Source: Hyperoodon ampullatus (taxonomy: Eukaryota; Chordata; Mammalia; Artiodactyla; Ziphiidae). From it: DNA of 64,000 nucleotides. Both the position numbers and the translations under genes were made by a program. Positions 11,301-22,486 of this stretch are shown here, piece after piece. The stretch lies in the NCBI GenBank assembly GCA_949752795.1, contig OX457057.1:161425980-161489979 (forward strand), given 5' to 3'. The number at the start of each line of letters is the position of its first letter. Position 1 is the stretch's first letter. Under the pieces are notes generated by a model. It searched no databases, was not told the origin of the DNA, and was given only the letters and a program-made list of their open reading frames with translations.

Positions 11301-13214
11301 CAACAGTATCCTTAAGTGAATTTCACAGCATTTCATTTTATTCTAAGTAGAATAAAGGTAATGGTGAGCCTTAAGGAAAAGACAGGAAGTTAGCTTTGTA
11401 TAAAACAAAATTTTATAAAGTATGGAAATCCTGTCAGGTAATTCTTTGCTTCGGTAAGAGGTATAAAGGTATACACACTCTCATTAGTGTACTGTCTGAA
11501 AATAATGTTCCTTTTTTTTTTTTCCCCAGAGGTTGAGAGACATCAACAAGAAACACAAAGATTGGAAGGAAACAAAGAGAATGCACAGGATACCATAAGA
11601 AAGATTAATAAAAAGGATTTTCTGAGCTATGGTGAGAACAAAACTGGTCTTACTCTAGTGATTCACATTCAGAAATCCTCAGAGAAGTACCTAGAAAACT
11701 AGCAGATTTAAATAGTTTTAACATTGTTTTAGTATTTTTTTTTAATATTTGATAGTAATATTAGAATAGAGCAATAGAGTTCTGGGGATTTTTCCCTTAG
11801 GGGTGGCGGCCAATATTTTGCTGTCCTTAACAAAATGGGAATTCCCACTGGAGGAAGGACTTTTCATAAACAAGAAACTAAAACTGTTTTTTTTAATTGA
11901 AGTAAAGTTGATTTACAGTATTGTGTTAGTTTCAGGTGGACAGCAAAGTGATTCAGTTATATATGTATATTTTTTCAGATTATTTTCCATTATAGGCTAT
12001 TATAAGATATATGAATATAGTTCCCTGTTAAAGCTGTCTTTTCAAGGAAAAAGAAAGTATTAACTTCTCAAATGGCATTTTTACATTTTGACTGTTTAAG
12101 AAAAAAATGGCCCATCTACAGGTAGGTAGTAGATACTTTTGAGACGGTAGAAGAATATACTGATAGTTCATTTCTAAATCACATCAGTAGCTACAGCAAA
12201 AAATATATAAACTTAGATTTTACCTTTTAACAAAGATGTTGTTATCTTCAAATTTCTTCCTAAGAAATTAAAGAATAAGTATTTCCAGTAGATTTCAACA
12301 GCTGAAAGTTTAAAGGACCTAGGCAAAAGAAACACCGCAGGCCAGTAAAATCTAACAGCGTATCTGCCTCTTTTCAGTTTACCACAGGCTTTATTTCTGA
12401 CTCACACTTTCTCTAATTTTGTCTTTTATTTTCTCTTTCTCTGATAGGCTCCATCTTTCTTGGCTTCCTGGTTCTGACTTTTGTTTTGCTAAGTTCTGTT
12501 AATAGCTATTATTCCTCTCCGGCCCAGCAAGTGACCAAAAATCCAGCTTTGGAGGCCTTCTTGGTTCATTTCAGCCATTTGAAGGATAAATTTCCAGGCC
12601 AGAGTTCCTTTCTGTGGCAGAGAGGACGCAAGTTTCTCCAGAAGCACCTCAATGCTTCACACCCCACTGAGCCAGCCACCATCATATTTACAGCAGCTCA
12701 AGAGGGAAGAGAGACCCTGAAGTGCCTCAGCCACCACGTTGCGGATGCCTACACGTCTGCCCAGAAAGTCTCTGCCATTCAGATTGATGGAGCTGGAAAA
12801 ACCTTTCAGGACAGTGATGAGGTCAAGCATTCAGTTGACAGGGAGCTGAGCTCTGGATTTGAGAAGGGCCAGAAGGCTGCTGTGGTCCACCGCTTTGAAT
12901 CCCTTCCTGCAGGCTCCACCTTGATCTTCTACAAGTATTGTGACCATGAGAACGCTGCCTTTAAAGATGTGGCCCTGGTCCTGACCATCCTACTGGAGGA
13001 GGAAACATTAGAAGCAAGTGTCGGCCCAAGGGAAACTGAAGAGAAAGTGCGAGATTTACTTTGGGCGAGGTTTACCAACTCTAACACTCCCAGCTCCTTC
13101 AACCACATGGATTCAGACAAACTGAGTGGACTGTGGAGCCGTATTTCCCACCTGGTGCTGCCTGTCCAGCCAGTGAGGAGCATAGAAGAACAGGGCTGCT
13201 CTCTAAGCAGCTAA
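2139..13214 (+). CDS. TOR1AIP2: TOR1AIP2 (LULL1), torsin-1A-interacting protein 2, multi-exon gene with internal exon duplication
   Basis: Type II ER/outer nuclear membrane protein whose lumenal AAA-like domain activates the ATPase of torsins. Seen here: five coding blocks plus a 5' UTR. Splicing 2284-2317, one 4301-4816-type exon, one 7020-7121-type exon and 12448-13214 gives 1419 nt, or 472 residues, against 470 for human LULL1 (family knowledge). Residues 1-217 form an acidic, Ser/Pro-rich cytosolic tail, about 219-238 a single membrane segment, and about 240-472 the lumenal domain. The Arg in the WSRIS motif falls at residue 449, the position of the arginine finger described for human LULL1. 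The two middle exons are present twice, so the locus could also encode 678 residues. Upstream promoter exons lie outside the window. The downstream neighbour FAM163A is convergent, as in human. Confidence 0.95.
2150..2244 (+). promoter_or_regulatory. Two overlapping short uORFs before the TOR1AIP2 start
   Basis: uORF1 runs 2150-2182 (10 codons, ends TGA) in a weak start context. uORF2 runs 2179-2244 (21 codons, ends TAA) with A at -3. The stop of the first and the start of the second share ATGA, an arrangement compatible with termination-reinitiation. The main ATG at 2284 lies 39 nt after the second stop. A regulatory role is inferred only, and depends on the exon starting near 2139. Confidence 0.5.
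2318..3057. other. TOR1AIP2 intron between first coding exon and the duplication
   Basis: Intronic, AT-rich. It includes a (GT)n(AT)n microsatellite at about 2702-2726. No coding feature is supported; the 119-codon open frame at 2837 is low complexity and unrelated to known proteins. Confidence 0.5.
4301..4816 (+). CDS. TOR1AIP2: TOR1AIP2 cytosolic-tail exon, copy 1
   Basis: A 516-nt exon between a CAATAG acceptor and a CAG|GTGAGA donor, phase 1 at both ends. With the previous exon it continues [13 protein letters not shown] and so on, and ends in LTPG/E; it covers residues 12-183 of the standard 472-residue protein. The product is acidic and rich in Glu, Ser, Pro and Gln, with no membrane segment or catalytic motif, consistent with the intrinsically disordered cytosolic region of LULL1. 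The reading frame is open through the exon and runs into the intron up to a stop near 4884. An apparently identical exon lies 4509 nt downstream. Confidence 0.92.
7020..7121 (+). CDS. TOR1AIP2: TOR1AIP2 short juxtamembrane exon, copy 1
   Basis: A 102-nt exon after a strong pyrimidine tract (TTTTCCCCAG) and before GTGAGA, phase 1 on both sides. It encodes [17 protein letters not shown] and so on to DFLSYG (residues 184-217), a charged Gln/Lys-rich stretch that leads straight into the membrane segment when joined to 12448. Joined instead to the second copy of the 516-nt exon at 8810, the frame also stays open. The copy at 11530-11631 looks identical. Confidence 0.9.
8810..9325 (+). CDS. TOR1AIP2: TOR1AIP2 cytosolic-tail exon, copy 2 (duplicated)
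   Basis: Second copy of the 516-nt exon, with the same acceptor and donor, the same phases and the same translation in the sense frame and in the overlapping frames. I could see no base change relative to 4301-4816, although flanking intron differs at scattered sites. If both copies are spliced in, the cytosolic tail gains a second acidic Ser/Pro-rich segment. If the copies are an assembly artefact, only one of them is real. Confidence 0.85.
11530..11631 (+). CDS. TOR1AIP2: TOR1AIP2 short juxtamembrane exon, copy 2 (duplicated)
   Basis: Second copy of the 102-nt exon, with its pyrimidine tract, acceptor and donor intact. It is the copy nearest to the membrane/lumenal exon at 12448 and therefore the one most directly placed for canonical splicing. 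It is phase 1 on both sides, so inclusion or skipping of either copy leaves the frame unchanged. Confidence 0.85.
12448..13214 (+). CDS. TOR1AIP2: TOR1AIP2 last coding exon: membrane segment and lumenal torsin-activating domain
   Basis: Acceptor CTGATAG at 12447; stop TAA at 13212-13214. It encodes residues 218-472. A hydrophobic helix ([14 protein letters not shown], about 219-232) is followed by YYSSPAQQ and the lumenal domain. Visible landmarks are the N-glycosylation sequon NAS at about 286, cysteines in TLKCLS (about 310) and YKYCDH, and the terminal [14 protein letters not shown] motif whose Arg (449) corresponds to the arginine finger that inserts at the torsin ATP site in the family. 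The C-terminal four residues (SLSS) extend slightly beyond the human end. Full length and open, with no sign of decay. Confidence 0.95.
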
Positions 13215-16030
13215 GCACAGAGTTGGTTATGTTCAGCATGGGTTTATTAAAAAGTCAGTTTAAAAGCCTTCCATTTATATGGAAGGAGGTTGACGAATGT
13301 GAGGAAATAGCCTGGAAAGCACAAATGAGCTTATTTGAGAAAAGAAATTTTCATTTTTTACTTTTTGTAAAATCTTTCTAATCTAAGCTTGACAAAGCTA
13401 AAAGTTGACCTGACTTTTTTTCCTTGCCTTTCAAGCAAATCAGGTATATATAACTGAGGAATGTTCTTTAGTCCAAAAGTAGAGCAACAGAATCATTACA
13501 TGGGAAGATAATCTTCTCAGTAACTACAGAGTGATTTTTGTTTTCTTGAGGCTCTAAGGAGCCTTTTGGATAGTATTTGGATGCAGATTAAAGCAATTAC
13601 AATTATAAAACTGAAAATTTTTTTAAAAATTTCTATCACATGTTAAATATTTTTAAAATTCATTTTAATAACCTAGTTGTGGGATTACATCTTATGCTTT
13701 TTTGCACTTTTGAATAGTATGAAAAAGGAAACAAGAATTCATATTATTTACCTAAATACTATATGTAAGGCACTGTGTTTTTGTTCCGTTAATGAGCCCT
13801 GAGGGAAAAGCAGCTGTGCTCAAGAAATGTTCTTAAAAATTGAAAACAATGGGGGAATTGTTTATAATCACTGCAAATGAAGAAATTCCAATTGGTTGTG
13901 TCTTTGCTTCAATTTTCTTGAATGATTTAGAGCAGTGGTTTTCAGGCTGTCTACTGGCACCCCTCCCCTTTGTATCAAAGAAGTTCTTCTTTTTCCCATT
14001 TTATATATTGGGCTCCTCCATAAGATTTAATTGGAATAAAGAGTTCCACTGATAATGAAGTTTGAAAATCACTGATTAAGTGAAAAAGCATCTTGGAAGA
14101 TAGGGAAAAAATGAAAATATTAAAACTCATGAGTAGGTTGAAAATAAAATACAGGTTTATCAAGAGACATGCTATTTATGAAGAATAAAGACTTACAGAT
14201 GAATAGCAGAATGTATAAACTAGTATTTACTAGCATATTTCTATGCTTTTGGTTAATCTCTGTTATCATTTCTGTCTCCCCTGAATGGAATTTTATAATT
14301 GTCTACAATGAGAGTTTGAGTGCTTTAAGCAGAACAGATTTTAATAACCAGCCGAATCGTAGATTTTTATATAGGTACATTAGCATAACTTTACCATACT
14401 ATTTACTTATTATACAGTGATGGAACATTTATCTAATGCAGTTCATTTCTTGACCAGCTAGTTAGAAGTATGATTAGGTTAACAATTAGAAAAATGCAAG
14501 AGATGTTATACTTAGTGAGAGGAAGTGGAAATGGTAGATAGATTCTAAGAGGTTTTAACAGCTAGTATTAATTGTTGGACCATGTTCTGTGATTGTAAGA
14601 AAGCTTGAGAAAGATGTTTATGGAGACAGTGATTGTTGATTTGCATCTTAACCCCAAAGGCAGAACTTTAGTAAAATGATCTTGACCTAATGAAGGATTT
14701 GTCCCATTACATGGCATACCTAGGAACTATCACCATGAACCTGGAATATTTCAGTTAGGTTTTGGCCTCAGAAGTCATGTGACTAAAGTATGGAAGAATT
14801 TTTGGAAACAGTAAGAAGATACAGGGGTCTTTGTTGATCCCTAAACAGAGAGCATAAAGACATGGGGGGAAGAATCTATTTGAAAGTGTTTGTCACAGGA
14901 AAAACATAGATCTGTTCTAACCAAGACCTGACATTGTGCTCAACTGAGCGTAAGGCCATACCTAAAGGAACTGTTTTCATTTGGGACTTTGTGAAGGACT
15001 CTTCCGCTAGATTTGAGGAGAGACCTTCCTGAACAAAAAGTTAAAGCATAGTGAATATAATATCAATCCAATTTAAAGTCAGCGGAAATTGAAGAAAAAT
15101 CTATATGCCATATTCAATATTTTTTGATATTTCTAGATCTCAGATGCTAGCATTACATCACACAAAACCATTGGTGCCTTGTAGAACTGGTGCCTGCTGA
15201 CCTGTGCTACCTCAGATTTATAAAGAACCAGTATGAAGTGTGCACATCTAATCTGTCAGTGACTCAGATCACAGCTGAGACAAAGATGGTTTCGTCATTC
15301 AGTTGAATATGGTTTTTCATCATTTCCTTTCAGTATAATTTAGAAAATATTTCCAAATGTCACAATTTTTTTTTTTTTTACTGTTCAGCCTTTGTTAAAA
15401 AAACATGTCTCCTTCCATGTATAAGTGCAATGAACTGAAACTGTTGTCAGTTTTCTGTCCACTATTTCAAAAATCATTTTTAAAAGGAGCAGTATATTAG
15501 CTCTGTCCTCATGAATAAAATGATTATTCTTAAAGCATAAAACTTTATATTTTTTAAATGTACAAATAAAATCTATTATCTAATGTACCCTTAGGTTAAT
15601 TTCTATTCAGTTGTACCTATTTTTTTACATTTTTCAAGTTTCTAAATTTTCTTCTGTGTGTCTAGTAGTTCATCTTTCATTACTATAATAGATAGTTTGC
15701 TTGTTTGACTTAGAACAATGACTTGTGGGCATTTGATACGATATATGATACCCAAACATCACCATTTAATTATTATAGAACAACTCTAATTATGTTATAT
15801 ATTAATATAAATCACTTCTTGAGTGATACCAGAGTTCTAGAACCAACTGGTGGAATTATAAACTGTCTCTCGACTTGAGTTTTTTCCCCTGTGGGGTAAA
15901 TTTTAGGTTTCCCACTTAGTTCCCAAGGGTTGGCAGAGGAGTTCCAGGGGATTCATATAACTAAAGGTAGCAATGCTGTTGTTTCTACTTCTAATTTTTA
16001 AATCAATAAAGTAATTTAAATATATTTCAT
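13215..16030 (+). other. Probable TOR1AIP2 3' UTR
   Basis: AT-rich sequence after the stop with no convincing further coding potential. Canonical AATAAA hexamers occur at 15565-15570, 16005-16010 and 16445-16450; I take the second as a plausible main poly(A) site, without transcript support. A degraded MER5-like stretch lies near 13920-14080. The true 3' end is unknown. Confidence 0.45.
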
Positions 16031-17316
16031 TTGAAAGTTGCCAAGCTTATGTGTTCAGCAGGCCTGTGACCCACCATCCTCCAGGTAATGACACAGTTGA
16101 ACAGTGTTAGCAGCTGAGGTGGTTTTGACCCTTTCACAGTTTTTGTTTGTTTTATACAGGAAACATAAGGAGCATTGATGATAAAATATAACAAATTCAG
16201 CACGTAAAAGTGATACTAATTCAGCAAGATGATCTTCTCCGGGACTATATTTGCATACATCTGACCAGTTTCTATGCAGCATAGCCAGGTGTCTAGTACT
16301 TCAAAAACTAATGTTAAGCAGAAGATATAATCATTATAGCTGATTATCATTTATCGGGAATAAAGCTTATATCCATACACAGTTTATTTGTACAGAAGTA
16401 CTTTCAAATAGAAACATGATACCTTTTTTCTTTTATCATCTGAAAATAAAACATAGCAATTATAAAAATAAACCAAGACATCTTTGTAAAGCCCTCAATA
16501 TGTCATTTTATAAAAGCAGTTTTTAGTCTGCTTTTCGTGTTGAATGTATGGTGAAATATTAATCTTCATTTTAATATTTTGTCCACCAATCTGAGCATAA
16601 TACATTTCATTTTGAAATTTGTTGAAAAGTTAGTGGTTCTGTTTTCTGTTGTTTTTGTTTTTTCAAAAATTAAAGTACCTTGAACACTATCACTTGTTCA
16701 ATGGGAATGTTGATGTTTGTCTTTATATATGTATTGTGAATATTAATGATTATGAATCACTATCATAATCCATAGAAATATGATGAAATGATTATTTTAA
16801 AATATTTCTAAGGGTATGAGATTATGAAATACTGAGGCTTATGAGTCATGTGGGAAATACTTGCTATGAATAATAATATATTTGCAAAGGTGTTACCAAT
16901 TCTAGAGAGAACTAAATTAAGATATCTGTGTAAAACAGTTTTTCCAGATGACTTTAAAATATGCCTTATTCCTATTATGTTAAGTTTTAGGTATTAGGTT
17001 GTAAAGTAGCTGATGATGTGGGCCTAAATTTGCCTCATTCAGACTGAGACTGAGCTACTGAAACTCATTTCCAACTAATACACGGCCCTATCAGTTCTGT
17101 ATATGGCAGTGCTTCTCAATCTGTTTTTAAAAATATATATACAAACTAGTTAAGAGCACTAGCCTTATCCAAAGGGCCTGAGAACACTACCAGTATCCCC
17201 TAATCTGTAAATAATTGGTAAAGATATAAATAATTCAGTTTTCAATGCCTTTCCTTCTAGGATTATATGCTGTGTTTACTTCAGCTTGTTTTGATGTCTT
17301 TAAAAATCCAGGTTGT
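16031..17316. other. Intergenic or distal 3' UTR, nothing recognised
   Basis: AT-rich single-copy-looking DNA without supported genes. Possibly part of a longer TOR1AIP2 3' UTR. Confidence 0.3.
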
Positions 17317-17522
17317 GGGCTTCCCTGGTGGCGCAGTGGTTGAGAGTCCACCTGCCGATGCAGGGGACACGGGTTCGTGCCCCGGTCCGGGAGGATTCCA
17401 CATGCTGTAGAGCAGCTGGGCCCGTGAGCCATGGCCGCTGAGCCTGCGCATCCGGAGCCTGTGCTCCGCAACGGGAGAGGCCACAACAGTGAGAGGCCCG
17501 TGTACCGCAAAAAAAAAAAAAA
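17317..17522 (+). mobile_element. CHR-type cetacean SINE
   Basis: tRNA-derived head starting GGGCTTCCCTGGTGGCGCAG, containing a B-box-like GGTTCGTGCC, then the family's unique body, then an A-tail (17508-17522). This SINE family is what points to a whale or dolphin genome. Target-site duplications are not obvious. Confidence 0.9.
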
Positions 17523-18919
17523 TCCACAGATTGGTTCCTATACTGGGAAATGATCTCCCACTTTTCCTCATTGAGGCTTCATAAACTAAATTTGCCCTTG
17601 GCTAAGAGCAGTTACCTGAACCAAAAAGAACATTTTTGGACTTGGGAAGCAGTGGGCTCAGCAGGTAGGGTAGAGCTGGCAAGAAGATGTGAAGGCCCGG
17701 CAGGTCCAGCCTGCCTTCTCCCCGCGCCCACACTAGCCTCAGCCTTCTCAGCCCAAAGCTCCAGGCAGCTGCTTCTGGTTGAGCGGATTACAGGAGATTG
17801 AAATGTTTGCCATCCCTGTCATAAAAGAAACAGCACATTGACTTTCAAACAACTGCAATGTGCTTTTTTTTTTTTAACCTAACAAAAAGAAGCGGGCTTT
17901 GCCAGTACTAATGTCAAAATTCTTGGCATCCCCCTTCCTTATGTAACCATGATTGTGTTTGCATTTGTTTCTTACGGATGTTGAAGAATGTGCCTTATTC
18001 AAATTAGTTGTGTGGTTTTACAAAAAATAAATCTCCTTAATTTTTCTCCGTTGACTCATTCTTGATTATAGTTCCCCAAATAGCAAGTTTATAGAAATGG
18101 GCATATGGTCATTACTGATGGGAAAGGAAACTGTCCTCCTTTGGTAATAAATTCAAGAGCCAAAGAATCCTGTGAGCGTCAGGAGGCACCCGGCCATCAG
18201 TTGCAGGCCTCATTTAGCATTCTTCGAGTGCTATTTCTACTTAACGAGGTTTTCTTCAGTAGGAGAGAGAGACAGGGCTTGTAAGTAGAGCTCTGGGAAT
18301 TGCTCCTAACCTAGGTGTGCTGATTGGGAATGTGTTAATCTTAAGAGTGGACATCTTTCAGTTGTGTGTTGGGGTGGGAGAGAACAGAGTGTGTTAAGAA
18401 TAAGAATTTCTGCTGTAAAATGTCAAACCAGAGTTGGAGCGCAGAAGCACCTGAATACCCATCTCAGCCCCTCACCCACCCTTCTCCCAGCTTTCTGTCC
18501 CCACTGTTTGTACCCGACTAAAAACAGACCTATCGACATTTTATTGAACAGTTTTCCACCAAATCTGAATTCAGTTTTGAAAATCTGATTCATTCCTGCA
18601 GTTTAGAAAAATAGAAACTCTTGGGAGTCAGCATGTCTTAAATAAGAGCTTTCAGTGGAATGGGCTAAAGTCAAAGGACAAGATAAGCCTGAAGGCAAAG
18701 AACATAGGGTTTTCAGCAACATGATTTTTTAATTCATAAACTCACCACTAGAGGATGTTATACTTCTCCAAATACGTTGCAACAGACTTAAGCCTCAATA
18801 CTGTGAAAACTGCTTAATAAGGCAGAGAGGTGCTATGGGTTATTTAGTTACTGTAGGAATTGTAATTTTAAATAGTATACAGTAAAAATGATGTCAAGTC
18901 TGAAGTTGCAGTCTGGGTC
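17523..18919. other. Intergenic, nothing recognised
   Basis: No gene, RNA or clear repeat was recognised. Moderate GC with short open frames that look random. Confidence 0.3.
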
Positions 18920-19392
18920 ATGGAACGTTTGATGCAGAAGCTGACAATGATTTTTTGCTTGACCAAACTTTAGTCAGGCTCCTGAATATTTTTCTAGGCC
19001 TATCTGTGCACTTCTTTGGAAAACACAGTCTTAGCAAGAATCCTGCTAAGTCAGTTTAACTAGAACCCCACACCCTCAATATCCTACCTGGCTCCTCATC
19101 TTCCAGCATCCCCTAGGTGATGTCTGATCACTCTGGCCTGCCTTCAGCAAGAATTCTGATAGGTCAGTTTAGACAGAACCCCCGTTTCCTTGGTGTTTCC
19201 TCTTAGTTGTTCTCCATCCCTACTCCTTGGTTATAAATTCCTCCTTGCCCAGGCTGTATTTGGAGTTGAACCCAATCTCTCTCCCCACTGTGACATCCCA
19301 CTGCAGTGGTCCCTATACCTATAATGAGGGTCCTGAATCAAGTCTGCCTTACCATTTTTAACATGCGTCATTGGATATTTTTTTCTTTAACA
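18920..19392 (+). mobile_element. Probable solo LTR, class I-like
   Basis: An LTR-like layout is visible: a TATA-like TTATAAATTC at 19231-19240, then a CT-rich presumed R/U5 segment, ending in TTTAACA at 19392. No internal retroviral genes adjoin it. The left boundary is a guess and no target duplication was identified. Confidence 0.4.
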
Positions 19393-19761
19393 AAGTAGCT
19401 TCATCAAGCTAAACTAGGGAATGATCTTAGCTACTTAAGGAGATCCTGTTTCATATATGGGCAGGGCACACTTTACTGAGGAATCCACCCACACGATACA
19501 TGAATTTAGGGCCTGCGGAGGCCCTCATATACACAAACAGTACAAATGAGACACAAATCGTCTTTTTTGACCTGCAGCCTGACACTTTGTAGGATCCCTA
19601 ATTTTCTAGTATACAAACCAGTACTTAAGATGAACCGTCAACTCTGTAATGCCTTTTATTATTATATTACCTAAGATGCCATTTTAACATCTTTTTGTAA
19701 CTCCAAACATGTAACAATAATAGATAGAATAAATTCAAGGGAAATTGAAAAACACAGAGCC

Positions 19762-20608
19762 ATCATCATCACTAATCATTAGAGAAATGCAAATCGAAGC
19801 TACAATGAGGTACCACCTCACACCAGTCAGAATGGCCATCATTAAAAAGTCGACAACAAATGCTGGAGAGGGTGTGGAAAAAGGGAACCCTCCTACACTG
19901 TTGGTGGGAATCTAAGTTGGTGCAGCCACTATGGAAAACAGTATGGAGGGTCCTCAGAAAACTAAAAATAGAATTACCATATGATCTTGCAATCCCACTC
20001 CTGGGCATATACCCAGACAAAATTCTAATTTGAAAAGATACATGCACCCCCATGATCATAGCAGCACTATTCACAATAGCCAAGGCATGGAAACAACCTA
20101 AATGTCCATTGACAGATGAATGGGTAAAGAAGATATGGTATGTATATACAATGGAGTATTACTCAGCCATAAAAAGAATGAAATAATGCCATTTGCAGTA
20201 ACATGGATGGACCTAGAGATTATCATACTAAGTGATGAAAGTCAGAAAGACAAATACCATATGATATCACTTACATGTGGAATCTAAAATATGACACAAA
20301 TGAACTTATCTACAAAACAGAAACAGACTCACAAATATAGAGAACAGACTTGTGGTGGCCAAGGGGGTGAGGGAGGAAAGGATTGGGAGTTTGGGGTTAG
20401 CAGATGCAAACTATTATATATAGGATGGATAAACAACAAGGTCCTATTGTATAGCACAGGGAACTATATTTAATATCCTGTGATAAGCCATAATGGAAAA
20501 GAATATGAAGAAGAATGTATATATGTATAACTGAATCAATTTGCTGTATAGCAGAAATTAACACAACATTGTAAATCAACTATACTTCAATAAAGTTAAA
20601 AAAAAAAA
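19762..20608 (+). mobile_element. 5'-truncated L1, 3' end of ORF2 plus 3' UTR
   Basis: Begins within the C-terminal ORF2 coding region (matching the same segment at 45880-46640 in this window), runs through the L1 3' UTR and ends in an AATAAAG-A-rich tail near 20590-20608. Many stops. Confidence 0.85.
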
Positions 20609-21804
20609 TAACACAAAGCCAAGAGATGCACCTTCGAGGATCAGAAACAGTACAAACAAAGTGCTGAGTGGGGCTAAAGCCATAGGCCTCCTGGGCCTGC
20701 ATCCAGTCAGGCAGAGGTTCTGGTGTGCCCCATGTGAGGCACACCAGTTTGGTTATATAAGCAAGATGGCTGCTAGGCAAGCCCTGCAAAATTAGTATTG
20801 TTATCCACAAAAATTCAGTAATTCTTTTGTTTCAAGCAACTTTTTAAAAAACATCTTGTTTGAATGCCTCCTATAAGTATGCTACAAGTTAGTTTCATAA
20901 TTTCTTCTATGCCATGTAGTTTGGCTGGAGAAAGATAATTTGAATATGCCCCACTATCTTTCTGATTATAGCCAGTAATTTCATCACATGATGTGGGGCT
21001 ATAATTACTCGTCAGACACATTACTGAACAGTGCAAACATATGCTTCTGGTTACTAAACCACCACGTTGGCCTATTGTCAATGATATTGCACAACATTTT
21101 ATCAACTTTTCATCCATTTGTTTATGAGTTTCACTGAGAAAGTAAGCTGTATGTAAAATATTCTCCAGGTAAAATCTAGATGGTTTTTAGAAGAATGTCA
21201 GTATGCTTACTGGAAACTAACGAAAAAGTAACAAAACAAAAACTTTAGCTACTGCATTTGATTTGAAAATTTAAGTATACAGCAGCAGTCAGAATAAACA
21301 GGAGCCACAACAGAAGAGCTGGTGCCATTTTTTACATTATACTCTTGGTAGGTATAGGAAGAAAAATGATTCTCTCCCTTTTTTTAATTAAAAAATATCA
21401 CCCCAAATAATCACTACATGTGATAGTCTTTATTCCTATAGAGTTGTCTTTAAACTTAATGCCTGAATTAGCAAATTTAAACAAAGAAGGAAAGTACCTT
21501 TTACAAGAGCCATCAGTTCAATGGTTATTATTTAGTGGTGAAAGTCTGAGGCAGGATTACCAAGTGGTTAGCTATTCCAATTACAAAAGAAACAGCATAG
21601 ATAAGGTGTATATTTCTTCAATCAGATTTTCACCATATTGCTTTCTGAGTGATCAGGAATTCTCAGAAATTTCTCAGAAAGCAAGAAAAGCAGAAGCACA
21701 GATGAATTCATCATCAATCCAGCATGCTGTCAAAACCATTAATGTTCTTTTCATATGACTAAATGTCCCTTTGTATTATTAAATAATAATGAATATTATT
21801 ATTA
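20609..21804. other. Intergenic, nothing recognised
   Basis: AT-rich sequence with short random open frames on both strands. No gene or clear repeat was seen. Confidence 0.3.
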
Positions 21805-22018
21805 TTTTTTTTTTTTTTTTTTTTTTTGCGGTAGGCGGGCCTCTCACTGTTGTGGCCTCTCCCCTTGCGGAGCACAGGCTCCGGAGCACAGGCTCAGTGG
21901 CCATGGCTCACGGGCCCAGCCGCTCCGCGGCATGTGGGATCTTCCCAGACCGGGGCACGAACCCGTGTCCCCTGCATCGGCAGGCGGACTCTCAACCACT
22001 GCGCCACCAGGGAAGCCC
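21805..22018 (-). mobile_element. CHR-type SINE, inverted-pair member 1
   Basis: Poly-T (21805-21827) followed by the complement of the CHR body and head, ending GGGAAGCCC. It is flanked by a perfect 13-bp target duplication AATGAATATTATT (21788-21800 and 22019-22031), so it is a complete, fairly recent insertion. Confidence 0.93.
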
Positions 22019-22047
22019 AATGAATATTATTTAATAAGAGTTGTTAG

Positions 22048-22253
22048 GGCTTCCCTGGTGGCGCAGTGGTTGAGAGTCCGCCTGCCAATGCGGGGGATGA
22101 GGGTTCGTGTCCCGGTCCGGGAGGATCCCACATGCCGCGGAGCAGCTGGGCCCGTGAGCCACGGCCGCTGGGCCTGCGCGTCCGGAGCCTGTGCTCCGCG
22201 GCGGGAGAGGCCGCAGCGGTGAGAGGCCCGCGTACCGCAAAAAAAAAAAAAAA
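22048..22253 (+). mobile_element. CHR-type SINE, inverted-pair member 2
   Basis: Complete element with an A-tail, flanked by the perfect 12-bp duplication AAGAGTTGTTAG (22036-22047 and 22254-22265). It lies only 29 bp from the oppositely oriented copy at 21805-22018, giving a roughly 200-bp inverted repeat. Confidence 0.93.
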
Positions 22254-22486
22254 AAGAGTTGTTAGCATTTATATTGTACTTCTTTTCTTCATACACTCTG
22301 TTCTTTATTATATCTGATTCATAGGTGTTCTTATACATAATTTTGGAATTATTTCCTCCCCATGATAGTTTGAGGTGGCAAAGTTGACATCTTCTTTTTA
22401 ATGCATCTGTACAAGATGTGAAAAATTCCTAAATTTCTAATAAGACTTTAAAAAATAGACTCACGACCTAAATGGAAATAAATACC

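Larger units (their letters stand above)
7569..12070 (+). repeat. 4.5 kb tandem duplication within TOR1AIP2, unit 2
   Basis: Direct copy of 3058-7555. Its left end follows a 13-16 nt junction segment (7556-7571) that repeats the start of the unit (CAGTATTCACATT). Its right end merges into unique intron at AATGGCATTT (12071). It contains exon copies 8810-9325 and 11530-11631 and the same nested MIR, L2 and L1 fragments. Near the right end it has 8 nt where unit 1 has 3. Confidence 0.95.

Noticed and set aside
17317..17400. tRNA-like promoter boxes in the SINE heads as functional tRNA genes
   Set aside because: They are the tRNA-derived heads of CHR SINEs, with full SINE bodies, A-tails and, in several copies, target duplications.
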